The translations under genes and the position numbers were made by a program. From positions 1 to 64,000 of the forward strand of contig CALBFA010000074.1 of assembly GCA_937888365.1 (NCBI GenBank): 64,000 nt of DNA, given 5' to 3'. How positions within the stretch are numbered: position 1 is the stretch's first letter; each line of letters starts with the position of its first letter. Under the pieces are notes generated by a model. That model saw only the letters and a program-made list of their open reading frames with translations, made no database searches and was not told the DNA's origin. This stretch comes from an uncultured Fidelibacterota bacterium (GTDB lineage: Bacteria; Fidelibacterota; UBA8477; JABMPR01). Shown piece by piece: positions 54,748-62,923 of the stretch.

Positions 54748-54774
54748 TGTCAACTCGACTTGATTTGACATTTT

Positions 54775-54803
54775 AAAAACCGCTCAACATGAGCGGTTTT
54801 TTT
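54775..54803 (+). terminator. Intrinsic terminator after DUF3467 gene
   Basis: A stem AAAACCGCTCA with TGAGCGGTTTT, a 3-nt loop and a seven-T tract, 27 bp after the stop. Confidence 0.9.
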
Positions 54804-54841
54804 ATGTAATGATTTTAATTTAAAAAATATTGGTCTCTAAC

Positions 54842-55213
54842 ATGAACTATTTAGCATTAAAAAACCTGCTCCTTCAATTCCCCACCTCGTCCGAAACCTT
54901 CCCTTTTGATGCAACAACAGCAGTTTTCAAAGTAAATAACAAAATGTTCGCATTGGTATCTAAAGAAAACGACCCGCTTCGCATCAATCTAAAATGTGAT
55001 CCCAATGAAGCTCAATTACTTCGCGATATGTTCGAATCCGTAATACCAGGTTATCACATGAATAAAGAACATTGGAATACCCTTATTCTGGATGGAAAAA
55101 TTGAATTCCCCCTTATCCATAAGATGATTTATGATTCCTATTCCCTTGTGATCGTAAAATTTAACAAGAGCGAGAGAACGGCATTACTAAAAAAGCTAAA
55201 TGCTATGAAATAA
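54842..55213 (+). CDS. MmcQ/YjbR family protein
   Basis: 123 residues from the ATG at 54842. YjbR-type double-wing fold phrases are clear: FPFDATTAVFKVNNKMFALVS, INLKCDPNEAQLLRDMFESVIPGYHMNKEHWNTLIL. Members bind DNA or have unknown roles. Monocistronic by position: a terminator lies upstream and selD converges on it from the other strand. Confidence 0.88.
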   Translation: MNYLALKNLLLQFPTSSETFPFDATTAVFKVNNKMFALVSKENDPLRINLKCDPNEAQLLRDMFESVIPGYHMNKEHWNTLILDGKIEFPLIHKMIYDSYSLVIVKFNKSERTALLKKLNAMK

Positions 55214-55285
55214 TTTCTATAAATTGACTTAAATGCTCAACTACAAAATATCAATACGACTTTAAATAGATATTAAATTCTAAGT

Positions 55286-56335
55286 CTAATAAACTCTAAT
55301 TTTGGATTCTGATGCACCCATCGCGCGGCCAATGACGCTACCATGAGCATTATTTTTCTCCATATACTCAAGGACGTCTGAGACCTCATTCTTGTGGACT
55401 GAAAAAAGGAGTCCTCCGCTGGTTTGAGCATCGTAGAGAACCCATCGAATATTTTTGTCGATATCTTTATCGCCATCGACATGGGATGAATAGAAATCGC
55501 GATTTGTCACTGCGCCACCGGGAATAGTTTTCATCGCTGCGTATTTGAGTGCTCCAGGCAATAGCGGCAAGGCTTTACTGTCGATTTCAATATGCATTGA
55601 TTCGTGTTTAATCATATCCCATAAATGGCCGATTAAACCAAAGCCAGTAATATCCGTCATGGCGTGAATATTAAAAGATTCGTTCAGAGCAGAACCGATT
55701 GAATTAAGAGTAATCATCGATTTTACCATTGCATCAATATGTTCTTGTGATGCCATTTTACCTTTGATTGCCGTCCCAATGATGCCTGTACCAAGAGGTT
55801 TCGTTAGGATAAGGACATCGTCATTTTGTATCCCAATGGATGCTAATATTTTATCAGGATGAACTGTTCCTGTTACGGACAATCCGTATTTCATCTCGTC
55901 ATCTTTGACAGAATGACCGCCTGCCAATACAGCGCCAGATGCGTTGACGCGTTCAATTCCCCCTCGGAGAATTTCTTTGAGTATCCATTTTTCTTCGCGA
56001 TCTATGGGAAATGCGACAATATTCATAGCCGTAATCGGCTTGCCGCCCATTGCATAGACATCACTCAATGCATTAGCGGCCGCAATTTGACCAAACTGAT
56101 ATGGATTATCGACGATGGGTGTGAAGAAGTCCAAGGTTTGAATCAACGCTATTTCTGGCGAAATTTGATAAACCGCTGCATCGTCAGGTTTGCCTAAGCC
56201 AATTAATAAATTTGGATGCCCTTTAAACTCTAATCCACATAATATATCGTCCAAGTCCCCTGGACCAATCTTGCCGGCTCAGCCAGCGGCTTTGACTTGG
56301 GCTGTTAGATTCGCGTTTCTTAATTTATCAATCAT
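55286..56335 (-). CDS. selD: Selenophosphate synthase, selenoprotein (in-frame UGA)
   Basis: 349 residues from the ATG at 56335, reading through a UGA at 56281-56279 (residue 19). The context is KAAG-U-AGKIGPGDL, exactly where SelD has its catalytic Cys or Sec, followed one residue later by the usual Lys of the active site. Downstream the ATP-binding AIR-synthase fold is intact: DDAAVYQI, TLDFFTPIVDNPYQFGQI, LAGGHSVKDDEMKYGLSVTG, DITGFGLIGH and AQTSGGLLFSV. It makes selenophosphate from selenide and ATP for selenocysteine or selenouridine. Starting at 56254 instead would delete the active site. A SECIS-like hairpin follows the UGA. No selA, selB or selC is in the window. Confidence 0.93.
56249..56265 (-). 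promoter_or_regulatory. Bacterial SECIS-like hairpin in selD
   Basis: Minus strand: GTCCA, loop GGGGACT, TGGAC, beginning 14 nt after the UGA. The spacing and G-containing loop fit a bacterial SECIS element that recruits SelB. Confidence 0.55.
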
Positions 56336-56338
56336 GTA

Positions 56339-56383
56339 GCGAACATAATTTTTTTTCCTATGAATAAAAGAAGATGATAAGGT
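56339..56383. repeat. Direct repeat flanking higBA, selD-side copy
   Basis: Starts GCGAACATAATTTTTTT and contains AAAGAAGATGAT; a closely similar 42-bp segment lies at 57134-57175 in the same orientation. The two bracket the HigBA module. Confidence 0.6.
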
Positions 56384-56427
56384 TTTGCATGAATCAATTC
56401 ACTTAGAAATATTAAGGTATCTAGTTT

Positions 56428-56730
56428 CTATGAGGAGTAGCTATGAATGTGTTCCAATTCTTCAGCTTCTTTTGTTCTTATCCAGTATAAATCCCACCTC
56501 TGTTGGAGGTTCATCCAAAAATCAGGAGTATTTCCAAAAAACTTTGATAAGCGTAAAGCCGTACTTGGCGTAATTCCTCTTTTTCCATTTACAAGCTCGT
56601 TAACACGCTGGAAAGGGACATGTATTGCTACTGAAAGGTATTTTTGAGATATTTCCATGGGTTTCAAAAATTCTTCTAGCAACATCTCACCCGGATGTGT
56701 TGGTGTTCTATTTATTGGAATTCTAACCAT
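56428..56730 (-). CDS. higA: HigA-type antitoxin
   Basis: 100 residues. The HigA N terminus is unmistakable (RTPTHPGEMLLEEFLKPMEIS), followed by the Cro/CI helix-turn-helix (AIHVPFQRVNELVNGKRGITPSTALRLSKFFGNTPDFWMN region). It neutralises HigB and represses the shared promoter. It lies 11 bp after the toxin gene, in the toxin-first order usual for higBA. Confidence 0.95.
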   Translation of the reverse strand: MVRIPINRTPTHPGEMLLEEFLKPMEISQKYLSVAIHVPFQRVNELVNGKRGITPSTALRLSKFFGNTPDFWMNLQQRWDLYWIRTKEAEELEHIHSYSS

Positions 56731-56741
56731 TTCATTCTCCT

Positions 56742-57035
56742 TTAGTGGTAATCCACTATTTCAACATCTATTGGACCCATTTCAGTCCAACTAAAACAAA
56801 TTCGATACTGCTCATTAATACGGATACTATATTGACCTTCACGGTTGCCATGTAACGATTCAAATCTATTTCCTGGTGGAATCCGAAGTTCTGGCAGTTG
56901 AACAACTGAATCAAGTTGGTCAAGTTTTCTCATGGCTACCTTTTGTAACTTCGCAGGACATTTTTTCCGAGCAAGCATAGAGTCAACACCGTTAAAGATA
57001 TCCTCTGTGGCTGTATCTGTGAAAGAGCGTATCAT
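56742..57035 (-). CDS. higB: HigB-type toxin (RelE superfamily)
   Basis: 97 residues; RelE/ParE-fold mRNA interferase of the HigB (killer) type. Family phrases: FTDTATEDIFNG, ARKKCPAKLQKVAMRKLDQLD, RFESLHGNREGQYSIRINEQYRICF and a C-terminal VEIVDYH with the catalytic-type His. It cleaves mRNA at the ribosome. A strong promoter with a small palindrome lies just upstream. Confidence 0.95.
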   Translation of the reverse strand: MIRSFTDTATEDIFNGVDSMLARKKCPAKLQKVAMRKLDQLDSVVQLPELRIPPGNRFESLHGNREGQYSIRINEQYRICFSWTEMGPIDVEIVDYH

Positions 57036-57042
57036 CTATGTA

Positions 57043-57071
57043 ATAATAGCACGGCTCTCATGCTATGTCAA
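57043..57071 (-). promoter_or_regulatory. Strong promoter and operator of higBA
   Basis: Minus strand: TTGACA (57071-57066), a 17-bp spacer, TATTAT (57048-57043), 7 bp before the toxin ATG. The spacer holds an inverted repeat TAGCA...TGCTA, a likely HigA site. The very short leader leaves little room for a ribosome-binding site. Confidence 0.8.
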
Positions 57072-57133
57072 GAGGTTTCAAACAACTTCACTTACGCTTT
57101 TAAGTTGGTCTAAATAAAAACTTTACTCGAATG

Positions 57134-57175
57134 GCGAACATAATTTTTTTTACTCTGTAATGAAAGAAGATGATG
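57134..57175. repeat. Direct repeat flanking higBA, distal copy
   Basis: Partner of 56339-56383: the same GCGAACATAATTTTTTT start and the same AAAGAAGATGAT core, about 795 bp away. It corresponds to the leader region of selD but has no selD next to it. Confidence 0.6.
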
Positions 57176-57259
57176 AGTTATGGGAGTTTTTTCATCTCGG
57201 TACATCCTCCAACTGTCGGATACTCGATGACCGCATAAAGGTTGCCGAGTCATTTGTAA

Positions 57260-57287
57260 TTGCTAATTATTAATTAATAATTAGCAA
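57260..57287. repeat. Perfect 28-bp palindrome
   Basis: TTGCTAATTATTAA and its exact reverse complement, with no spacer. It sits at the edge of the repeat cluster. Confidence 0.9.
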
Positions 57288-57357
57288 CCCTACCACCCCC
57301 TGCCCCTCCTTATCAAGGAGGGGTGTCCCGACGCTAGGGTCGGGGCGGGGTGGTTGC
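57284..57357. repeat. Structured repeat able to form a three-way junction
   Basis: Outer stem ACCACCCC (57292-57299) with GGGGTGGT (57347-57354). Inside it are two hairpins: CCCCTCCTT/AAGGAGGGG (57303-57323) and CCCGAC/GTCGGG (57327-57344). Confidence 0.8.
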
Positions 57358-57472
57358 AGTGACAAAACGATTAAATAACAAGTATTGATGGGAATTGTTA
57401 AAAACTAGCTTTTCTTTGTGATACTCGGTGTCTCTTTGTGGAGCTTGGTGTTAGATTTTCATCACAAAGAAA

Positions 57473-57532
57473 CCTACCCCTAACCTCTACTCCCGACACC
57501 TTGGTCGGGATTTTCAACAGAAGGGGAATGAA
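57473..57532. repeat. Degenerate DUF559-type repeat interrupted by a hairpin
   Basis: Begins CCTACCCCTAACCTCT and ends AGAAGGGGAATGAAA, matching the two sides of the 33919-type unit. About 28 bp between them form a hairpin TCCCGAC (57491) / GTCGGGA (57504), the same stem type as in the neighbouring repeat. Confidence 0.5.
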
Positions 57533-57572
57533 AATAATTATCTTTTCTTTGTGGCTTAGAGGCGGCGCCTGT

Positions 57573-57590
57573 CCTGAGCTTGTCGAAGGG
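57573..57590. repeat. REP-like motif CCTGAGCTTGTCGAAGGG
   Basis: Inverse-orientation relative of the motif at 41355-41369. When translated it yields the peptide PELVEG (or STSSGQA on the other strand), known as a repeat artefact in many genomes. Confidence 0.65.
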
Positions 57591-57749
57591 TGTGAGCTTT
57601 TTTTTCGCAAGCAAGATGCTTACGTTACAATAATTCATTTCAGCGTTCACGTATGGCATCATTTATCCATAAAATCCGTTCAATCCGTGTCCCATAAGCA
57701 AACCATTATTTTTGCTGGATAAAAAATGCTTATGGATTAAGATAGCTCC

Positions 57750-59582
57750 ATGAAAATATTAATACTTTTATGCCTCACCGCTCTCATATCAATCCAATCG
57801 TGTCAAACATCAGACCCTCATAATTGGGCAGATGAGATTATCTATTTCGCCCTCATCGACCGCTTCTCTAATGGCGATACGGCCAACGATGATTTAGGTC
57901 CAATCGGCTCTCATATTCCATTCACTGGCGAAAATCCCAAAGCGCTTAAAACATATCAAGGTGGCGATATAAAAGGGCTCACACAGCAAATCGATAAGCT
58001 GGCGTCTCTCGGCATCACCGTGCTGTGGATTTCCCCTTTCTTTGATAATTCAAATACAGACTATGTGGGTTGGTGGCCGTATCATGGTTATCATCCCATT
58101 GATTTCTATAGTGTCGATGAACATTTTGGAACCATTGATGACTTGAAATTGCTCGTTTCGACGGCTCACCAACATGGTTTAAAAGTCCTTTTCGATATGC
58201 CATTTAATCAAACAGCACCAGATCATCCTTGGTTGAGTGATGACACGAAAAAAAGCACCTGGTATCATTACGATGATAATGGAAATCCTTTCGATATTAC
58301 GAATTGGTTCGATCAGGAACAGATTGAAAATGGTGAGCTCCATGGACTCCCAGATTTGGCGCAAGAAAATCCTGATGTCGCGCAATATATTTACGATTTA
58401 TCCGATTATTGGGTTCGCGAAACCAATGTCGATGGTTTCCGTCTCGACGCCGTCAAGCATATCCCCATTTCATTTTGGAAGGAATACAATCGCCACATGA
58501 AAGGAACCTTCGGTAAAGAATTTTACTTACTTGGTGAAGTTTTTTGGGGCGAAGCAAATCGCATGGAACCCTATACAAATATTGGATTTGATGGCTTATT
58601 CGATTTTTCATTCTATTATGGCGTAAATCGTGGTTTAGGGCAAGGAACTGGCATTCCTACACTCAGCAAAATGCTGCAAGAATCTCACAATTCGTTTGAT
58701 GATGTCCAACGAGTTACCTTAATTGATAATCACGACTTGCCTCGCTTTAATTCTGGAACGGCGCTTCATAATTGGACTCTCGAGAAGCTTGCACTCGAGT
58801 TTATGATGACGACTCCGGGGATTCCTATGCTGTATTATGGCACCGAAATTGGCATGTCTGGCACCAATTTTACCGCTTCTCTTCAAACTGAAACACAAGA
58901 CTATTTTAATCGCATCTCCTACCCTGAAACATTATCAAAATCAGAAATTTCTCATTTCGAAGATACGCAAAATTTAATAAGCTTACGCCTAAGACATCCC
59001 GCATTACAATGCGGAAATTTTTATGAAATATACAAAGATTTAGGCGTTTACGCTTACCTTCGTCAATGCGAAAAAGAGGCGCTTCTAGTCGTAATGAATA
59101 GCTCAGAGATTGAAGATTTCGTGGGTTTTGATTTGACTCAACAACTTGGAATTACGAAAATTGGTAAGCAAATTTATGGCGATGGCGTGTTGCGAGAAAT
59201 GGATGAAGGTCTTTATTTTAGGCTTCCATCTACAAGCCTTTCTATTTGGGAAATACAGCCCGCAAAGGATCTAGATAGCTTGAAAATATGGGTCGAATTG
59301 AATTCAAGGATTCCAAAATCGTTTCAAATGGTTGAGCTACCTATTTGGGGAATTCAGTCGGCAAATGTAAAAATCGCAGGTGATTTTAACAACTGGCAGC
59401 CTCAAGCATATAGTCAAAACAGAGTCGGTGAAAATATCATTATTTCATTTCCCCTAAAGCCAGGACGTTATGCCTATAAAATTGTCGTTGATGACACGAA
59501 TTGGCTTCCCGATAGCCATAATCCAAATTTTGAGATAGATCCATTCGGCGGGGAAAATAGTATTCTTATTATCGAAAAATAA
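57750..59582 (+). CDS. GH13 alpha-amylase lipoprotein with C-terminal CBM48-like domain
   Basis: 610 residues; the lipoprotein signal ends ISIQSC. The GH13 barrel spans about 25-430: VLFDMPFNQTAPDHPW, nucleophile Asp in DGFRLDAVKH, acid/base Glu in LLGEVFWGE, third Asp in LIDNHDLPR. A C-terminal all-beta domain follows. The last 85 residues are a CBM48/AMPK-type module (VKIAGDFNNWQP, YAYKIVVDDTNWLPD) with C-terminal placement, unusual for GH13. It resembles cyclomaltodextrinase or neopullulanase-like enzymes and probably works on maltodextrins in the envelope. Plus strand, outside the main starch operon. Confidence 0.92.
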   Translation: MKILILLCLTALISIQSCQTSDPHNWADEIIYFALIDRFSNGDTANDDLGPIGSHIPFTGENPKALKTYQGGDIKGLTQQIDKLASLGITVLWISPFFDNSNTDYVGWWPYHGYHPIDFYSVDEHFGTIDDLKLLVSTAHQHGLKVLFDMPFNQTAPDHPWLSDDTKKSTWYHYDDNGNPFDITNWFDQEQIENGELHGLPDLAQENPDVAQYIYDLSDYWVRETNVDGFRLDAVKHIPISFWKEYNRHMKGTFGKEFYLLGEVFWGEANRMEPYTNIGFDGLFDFSFYYGVNRGLGQGTGIPTLSKMLQESHNSFDDVQRVTLIDNHDLPRFNSGTALHNWTLEKLALEFMMTTPGIPMLYYGTEIGMSGTNFTASLQTETQDYFNRISYPETLSKSEISHFEDTQNLISLRLRHPALQCGNFYEIYKDLGVYAYLRQCEKEALLVVMNSSEIEDFVGFDLTQQLGITKIGKQIYGDGVLREMDEGLYFRLPSTSLSIWEIQPAKDLDSLKIWVELNSRIPKSFQMVELPIWGIQSANVKIAGDFNNWQPQAYSQNRVGENIIISFPLKPGRYAYKIVVDDTNWLPDSHNPNFEIDPFGGENSILIIEK

Positions 59583-59673
59583 TCGTCATTAACATTCTTT
59601 GGGGTTTATGTGACGTGTGCAATGTGTCTTTAATTAATCATTCACTCCCCTTAAATATTGTTTAGGTTCGCAC

Positions 59674-61779
59674 GTGAATTTTCTCAAAGTTATATCACTT
59701 ATTTTTTCCACATCATTACTTCTTTTTAGTAAACCAAGTGATACAAATTATCATTGGCCCATTGATGCATCGAAGCATTTAGCGGCTACATTTTGCGAGC
59801 CTCGATCAGGCCATTTACATGAAGGCATCGACATTAAAACATGGGGGCAAATGGGCGTGCCTTGCTTTGCAATTGGTGATGGCTATGTTGAAAAAGTCGT
59901 GACGCGTTATCGAGGATATGGCAAGTTGTTGGTCTTACGTTTAGACAATGGTGAACGCGCTATTTATGCTCATTTAGAATCGTTTGTGCACAAAATAGAT
60001 CTACAGATTCTGGCAGAACAAAAGGCATCAAAAAATTATCAAGTTCAAGTGAGGTACGAACCTAATGAATACCGCGTTTCGAAAGGTGAAATTATTGCTT
60101 ATTCTGGCACGTCTGGTACAAGCCATCCTCACTTACATTTTGAAATTCACGACACACTAGGGATTCCACAAAATCCGCTTTCATATTTCAATATTAAAGA
60201 CAGCAAAGACCCCATCATTACCCACGTAATCTTGGAGCCATTGGAAAAAATGACGCTTATTAATGGACATCCTCTGTCTGAAACACTTTATTTTTATCGT
60301 AATCCTGACCCAAAGAAACCCTTAGCCAGCATCGACGGAACCTTCGGATTTCAAATTGTCGCTTTCGACTATTCTGACGGTACCTGGAATAAATACGCCA
60401 TTTATGAAACGCAGGTTTTTGTGGATGACTCACTCGCGTATCACATCGTTTTTAATGATGCTCCTGGCAGAACGTCGCAATATCACAATGATATTTATGC
60501 CCAAAAAGAACTCGATTATCGATGGAGTCCGACAAAGCTTTATGTACCGAATTCAGGTGATGAACATTTCCTTACTTCAGATGAATTTACGGGACATTTA
60601 AATCTTAAGCGGGGCATCCATCGCTTTAAAATTGTCATATTAGATTATAAGGGAAATTTAAAAACTGCCGAATTTAGCCTCGAAAATAAAGAGCATGCCT
60701 TGTGGACAATCAATAAAGTTCAAGACAAACTTCAGTTTTCGACTCAAAATAATAAGTATCCTCTTTTTGAAAATTGGTACGACACCATCAATCAAATATA
60801 CTTTACGCCTGAAAAGACAATCATTCCTCTCGATTTTTTATTCGAAAATGGAAACGATCCTTCCGCCATGGATATACCAGCTCTCGAGACGACTTGGGGA
60901 AGTCATCAAGTTTTTCAAATCTCTAGATTGGAAAACTCGAATCAAATTTCGTATAAACTAGATTATAATAGTGGTAACATCTTGCTCAATTTTGATGCGG
61001 CACAAGCGCAGCAATTCCCGCCTTATTTACAGCTTCAATATAATGACACAACATCCATCGTAACGCTATTTCAATCAGGTGAAAATACGGCATTAACCGA
61101 AAGGATTTCCCCTCGCGATTTCTATACGGCTAACAGCATCCAAATGCCCTTTAAAGATACGACACTCATATATGAGTTACATCCTTTTGAATCTATTTCC
61201 CCGTTTGATGCTAAACACATTGAGTTCGTGAATTCTCATCTATCCGTTGACATTTCCAACCCAAGAAATCAAATAATGAATTATATAATCACGGAGGAAG
61301 ATTCATTAGAGGGTTTGAGTTTTATCCGCATTCAATCGGCTCCTTGGCAATCGGTAAAATTAGGTTTCAAAATCAATAGTACTGAAAATGAAGCGATTTA
61401 TTCTAAATCAGGTTCTTCTTGGACTCTATTGAACCGAACTATGTATACAGGATTGGACGTTGAAGCTGGACAATATACAAGTTTTAAGGATGTCACGATG
61501 CCTGAAATAGAGTTGATTTCAAATTCAAATGATTACCACACAAATGGAAGAGTTACCTTTAAAATAAGCGATGATGGCTCGCCTCTTCGGAATCCGTCTA
61601 AACAAATTGAAGCGAGTGTGAATGGGAACGTAGTCTATTTTGAATACAATTTTGAACGAAAGGAAGCAAGTTGGCAAATCCCCAAACAATTTACCTCTCA
61701 TTCCTTTCGTGTGAAACTTAAAGTGTGGGATGAAGTCGGAAACCTTACAAGGAACACGTCGATTATTTATTTAAAATAG
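59674..61779 (+). CDS. M23 family metallopeptidase (LytM-like) with beta-rich C-terminal part
   Basis: 701 residues from a GTG start. Signal peptide (LKVISLIFSTSLLLFS), then an M23 domain within the first 190 residues with the zinc ligands in HLHEGIDIK and HPHLHFEI and a typical GYGKLLVLRLDNGERAIYAHLE. The other 500 residues are beta-rich with Ig-like strands and have no motif I recognise. M23 proteins cut peptidoglycan cross-bridges or, when inactive, activate amidases; here all zinc ligands are present. Likely a periplasmic or surface enzyme in cell-wall turnover. Confidence 0.88.
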   Translation: MNFLKVISLIFSTSLLLFSKPSDTNYHWPIDASKHLAATFCEPRSGHLHEGIDIKTWGQMGVPCFAIGDGYVEKVVTRYRGYGKLLVLRLDNGERAIYAHLESFVHKIDLQILAEQKASKNYQVQVRYEPNEYRVSKGEIIAYSGTSGTSHPHLHFEIHDTLGIPQNPLSYFNIKDSKDPIITHVILEPLEKMTLINGHPLSETLYFYRNPDPKKPLASIDGTFGFQIVAFDYSDGTWNKYAIYETQVFVDDSLAYHIVFNDAPGRTSQYHNDIYAQKELDYRWSPTKLYVPNSGDEHFLTSDEFTGHLNLKRGIHRFKIVILDYKGNLKTAEFSLENKEHALWTINKVQDKLQFSTQNNKYPLFENWYDTINQIYFTPEKTIIPLDFLFENGNDPSAMDIPALETTWGSHQVFQISRLENSNQISYKLDYNSGNILLNFDAAQAQQFPPYLQLQYNDTTSIVTLFQSGENTALTERISPRDFYTANSIQMPFKDTTLIYELHPFESISPFDAKHIEFVNSHLSVDISNPRNQIMNYIITEEDSLEGLSFIRIQSAPWQSVKLGFKINSTENEAIYSKSGSSWTLLNRTMYTGLDVEAGQYTSFKDVTMPEIELISNSNDYHTNGRVTFKISDDGSPLRNPSKQIEASVNGNVVYFEYNFERKEASWQIPKQFTSHSFRVKLKVWDEVGNLTRNTSIIYLK

Positions 61780-61937
61780 AAACACAATTTCAATTTTAGG
61801 ATAAAGTTCTCGACCTAATCTTCACATTATTTTTTCAATATTCAGTTTAAAAACACTTAATGCTCCATGGGAAACAGTGTTCAAAGTACATCATTACGCG
61901 CTTGATAATCGCGTTCCATTCGTCTAAGTTCTCCGTC

Positions 61938-62330
61938 ATGAAAAACCAAACTGAACTCATATTGGCCGCACAAAATGTTAGAAAAAAAGCCTACGCTCCT
62001 TATTCCAATTTTCACGTCGGAGCGTCTGTCTCTGGTAAAAATGGAAAGATATACTCAGGCTGCAATGTCGAAAATGCTAGCTACGGTCTGACGATTTGTG
62101 CAGAGCGCAATGCATTAGCGTCAGCCATCGCCGACGGAGAATCAAAATTTGAATCTTTGGCGGTGACATCTCCAAACGGCGTTTCGCCGTGTGGCGCATG
62201 TCGTCAGGTTATTTGGGAACTTTGCGGCGATATTCCAATCATTTTGGTTGATGATGAAGGCAATACAAGTGAGACGTCATCCTCCCTTCTTTTGCCTCAC
62301 CAATTTGATAAGTCATCACTTAATATTTAA
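61938..62330 (+). CDS. cdd: Cytidine deaminase
   Basis: 130 residues from the ATG at 61938; the upstream in-frame ATG at 61860 would add 26 residues not found in the family. Zinc and catalytic motifs are intact: SGCNVENASYGLTICAERNA and SPCGACRQVIWE. It converts cytidine and deoxycytidine to uridine and deoxyuridine. It is followed by tdk and nupC, forming a pyrimidine-nucleoside salvage operon. Confidence 0.95.
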   Translation: MKNQTELILAAQNVRKKAYAPYSNFHVGASVSGKNGKIYSGCNVENASYGLTICAERNALASAIADGESKFESLAVTSPNGVSPCGACRQVIWELCGDIPIILVDDEGNTSETSSSLLLPHQFDKSSLNI

Positions 62331-62350
62331 ATATAGTTTGAGGAATAAGT

Positions 62351-62923
62351 ATTTTACCAATACCGCATAACAATCACGGCTGGATAGAAGTTATTACAGG
62401 AGCCATGTTTAGTGGCAAAACCGAAGAACTCATCAAACGACTTCGACGAGCCCAAATAGCTCGCCAAAGTGTTATCATTTTCAAACCAGAAATCGACAAT
62501 CGTTACAGTGAAGAGCATATTGTTTCCCATAGTCAGCAAAAACTAGACTCTATCAATGTAAAAAGTTCCACCGAAATATTAAAACTCGCAAAACAGTTTC
62601 AAGTTGTAGGCATTGATGAAGCCCAATTTTTTGATGAAGGAATCGTCGACGTTTGCCGAAAACTTGCTTCACAGAAAAAGCGCGTCATCGTAGCGGGACT
62701 CGACAAAGATTACATGGCAGCACCTTTTGGCCCAATGCCTTTGCTCATGATTGAGGCTGAATATGTAACGAAGAGTCATTCAATTTGCGTCATTTGCGGA
62801 AGCCCCGCTGGTTTCACTCAGCGCATTGTTTCCTCAAAAGAAAATATTTTAGTAGGAGAATCCGACTTTTACGAGGCGCGATGTCGCACCTGTTACGATC
62901 CGGAAGGAGAAGTTCATGGATAG
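62351..62923 (+). CDS. tdk: Thymidine kinase, probably with AUU start codon
   Basis: 190 residues if translation begins at ATT 62351. The first ATG (62405) lies inside the P-loop ([11 protein letters not shown]), so a start there would destroy the ATP site. The codons upstream encode [14 protein letters not shown], the conserved entry strand of thymidine kinases. Between the in-frame stop at 62339 and 62405 there is no ATG, GTG or TTG, while GAGGA (62340-62344) sits six bases before the ATT. The rest is standard: [24 protein letters not shown] and the zinc site C-x2-C (ICVICGSP) and C-x2-C (CRTC). It phosphorylates thymidine and overlaps nupC by 8 bp. Confidence 0.9.
   Translation: MLPIPHNNHGWIEVITGAMFSGKTEELIKRLRRAQIARQSVIIFKPEIDNRYSEEHIVSHSQQKLDSINVKSSTEILKLAKQFQVVGIDEAQFFDEGIVDVCRKLASQKKRVIVAGLDKDYMAAPFGPMPLLMIEAEYVTKSHSICVICGSPAGFTQRIVSSKENILVGESDFYEARCRTCYDPEGEVHG

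Larger units (their letters stand above)
57176..57749. other. Non-coding repeat cluster
   Basis: A gene-free stretch made mostly of structured repeats: a 28-bp palindrome (57260-57287), a three-way-junction repeat (57284-57357), a degenerate DUF559-type repeat (57473-57532) and a REP-like motif (57573-57590). Reading frames through it give low-complexity, repeat-derived peptides. Confidence 0.7.

Noticed and set aside
56279-56281. Nonsense mutation making selD a pseudogene
   Set aside because: The UGA replaces exactly the active-site Sec/Cys codon, the reading frame is intact on both sides, and a SECIS-like hairpin follows.
57398-57722. Small genes on both strands in the repeat cluster
   Set aside because: They overlap each other and consist of translated repeats (STSSGQA, PELVEG) with no ribosome-binding sites.
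62405-62923. Thymidine kinase starting at ATG 62405
   Set aside because: It would begin inside the P-loop and lose the conserved WIEVITG strand.
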